Below, one piece after another: positions 63,714 to 64,000 of a stretch of DNA of 64,000 nucleotides. Both the position numbers and the translations under genes were made by a program. Under the pieces are notes generated by a model that did not search any database, was not told where the DNA came from, and saw only the letters and a list, made by a program, of their open reading frames with translations. Where the stretch lies: NCBI GenBank assembly GCA_026545765.1, contig CM048842.1, forward strand, positions 70,669,871 through 70,733,870, written 5' to 3'. How positions within the stretch are numbered: the stretch's first letter is position 1; each line of letters begins with the position of its first letter. This DNA comes from Plantago major. Its lineage: Eukaryota > Streptophyta > Magnoliopsida > Lamiales > Plantaginaceae.

Positions 63714-64000
63714 GATGATATATTTTCTACATCAAGGCAGGAACTTTAGAACTACTATATATGCGCGTTATGTATGATCATGATAGTGTTTTTGTCATGT
63801 TTTGATGTGTTTGATCCATGTAATTAATGGTTTTCATGATGAATTGATTGACTAATAAAATATGCATGGGTTCACTTCATAAAAAAATTATATGCGGTCA
63901 AACTTGTAATTAGTTTATATGAACTGCATTTTTATTTCAAGTTCAACAGTACTATGTAGGAAAAGGAAAAGATTGCATGTTTAAATTACATCCAATATTT
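63714..64000. other. 3' flank of the Hsp20 pseudogene
   Basis: AT-rich, with AATAAAATATGC near 63855 as a possible polyadenylation signal. No gene. Confidence 0.4.

Noticed and set aside
1..64000. CRISPR arrays, bacterial operons, rRNA or tRNA genes
   Set aside because: The tandem repeats here are microsatellites, LTR units or AT-rich arrays without spacer-repeat structure. No cloverleaf or rRNA core was recognised. The tRNA-like match is only the PBS.

Overview
The window is nuclear DNA of a flowering plant, most likely a eudicot. It is dominated by nested transposable elements of plant-specific type: a Ty3/gypsy Tat-lineage element with a second (archaeal-type) RNase H and an antisense PF04195-type gene, two large Ty1/copia elements of SIRE/Maximus type primed by initiator tRNA-Met, a plant LINE whose ORF2 ends in a zf-RVT domain, and a Stowaway MITE. 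Host-type sequence includes a decayed ER small heat-shock gene. Species cannot be named from the sequence.

Layout. (1) 1-28663: a plus-strand Tat-lineage element whose 5' end lies left of the window. gag, protease, RT, RNase H, aRNase H and integrase occupy 10-5589. Its long 3' region carries two minus-strand genes, a small one at 6830-7111 and a spliced PF04195-type one at 23746-26577. Its 3' LTR is 27801-28663. (2) 7294-23373: copia element A, minus strand, inserted in the Tat 3' region with a CATAA target duplication. (3) About 28900-29493: an AT-rich tandem array, into which a full-length LINE (29494-50682, plus strand, 16-bp target duplication, poly-A tail) inserted. (4) 33824-49946: copia element B, minus strand, related to A, inserted inside LINE ORF2 with a GCTGT target duplication. 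Removing B and one duplicate restores the ORF2 frame. (5) 50699-64000: a mosaic of gene fragments (F-box-like, glycosyltransferase-like), one possible spliced minus-strand gene (52819-54470), a Stowaway MITE, a truncated copia with a 3' LTR, a second AT-rich array in inverted orientation, microsatellites, and an Hsp20 pseudogene at 63165-63713.

Most striking signal. Both copia elements carry, between pol and the 3' LTR and in sense orientation, a very large accessory gene (A 9353-14900, B 35863-41464). It shows one long 5' exon, four short acidic exons and one long 3' exon, separated by five introns of about 80 nt, all phase 0. The structure is the same in both copies and an internal TATA element sits about 180 bp upstream of its ATG. 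Introns kept through reverse transcription imply regulated splicing or a separate internal transcript. The protein shows no evident signal peptide or membrane anchor, so calling it an envelope would be a guess.

Nearly every protein-coding element here is broken by stops or frameshifts. Element A also has clustered small replacements relative to B, often creating CG where B has CAG or CTG, and assembly quality should be considered before reading these as biology.
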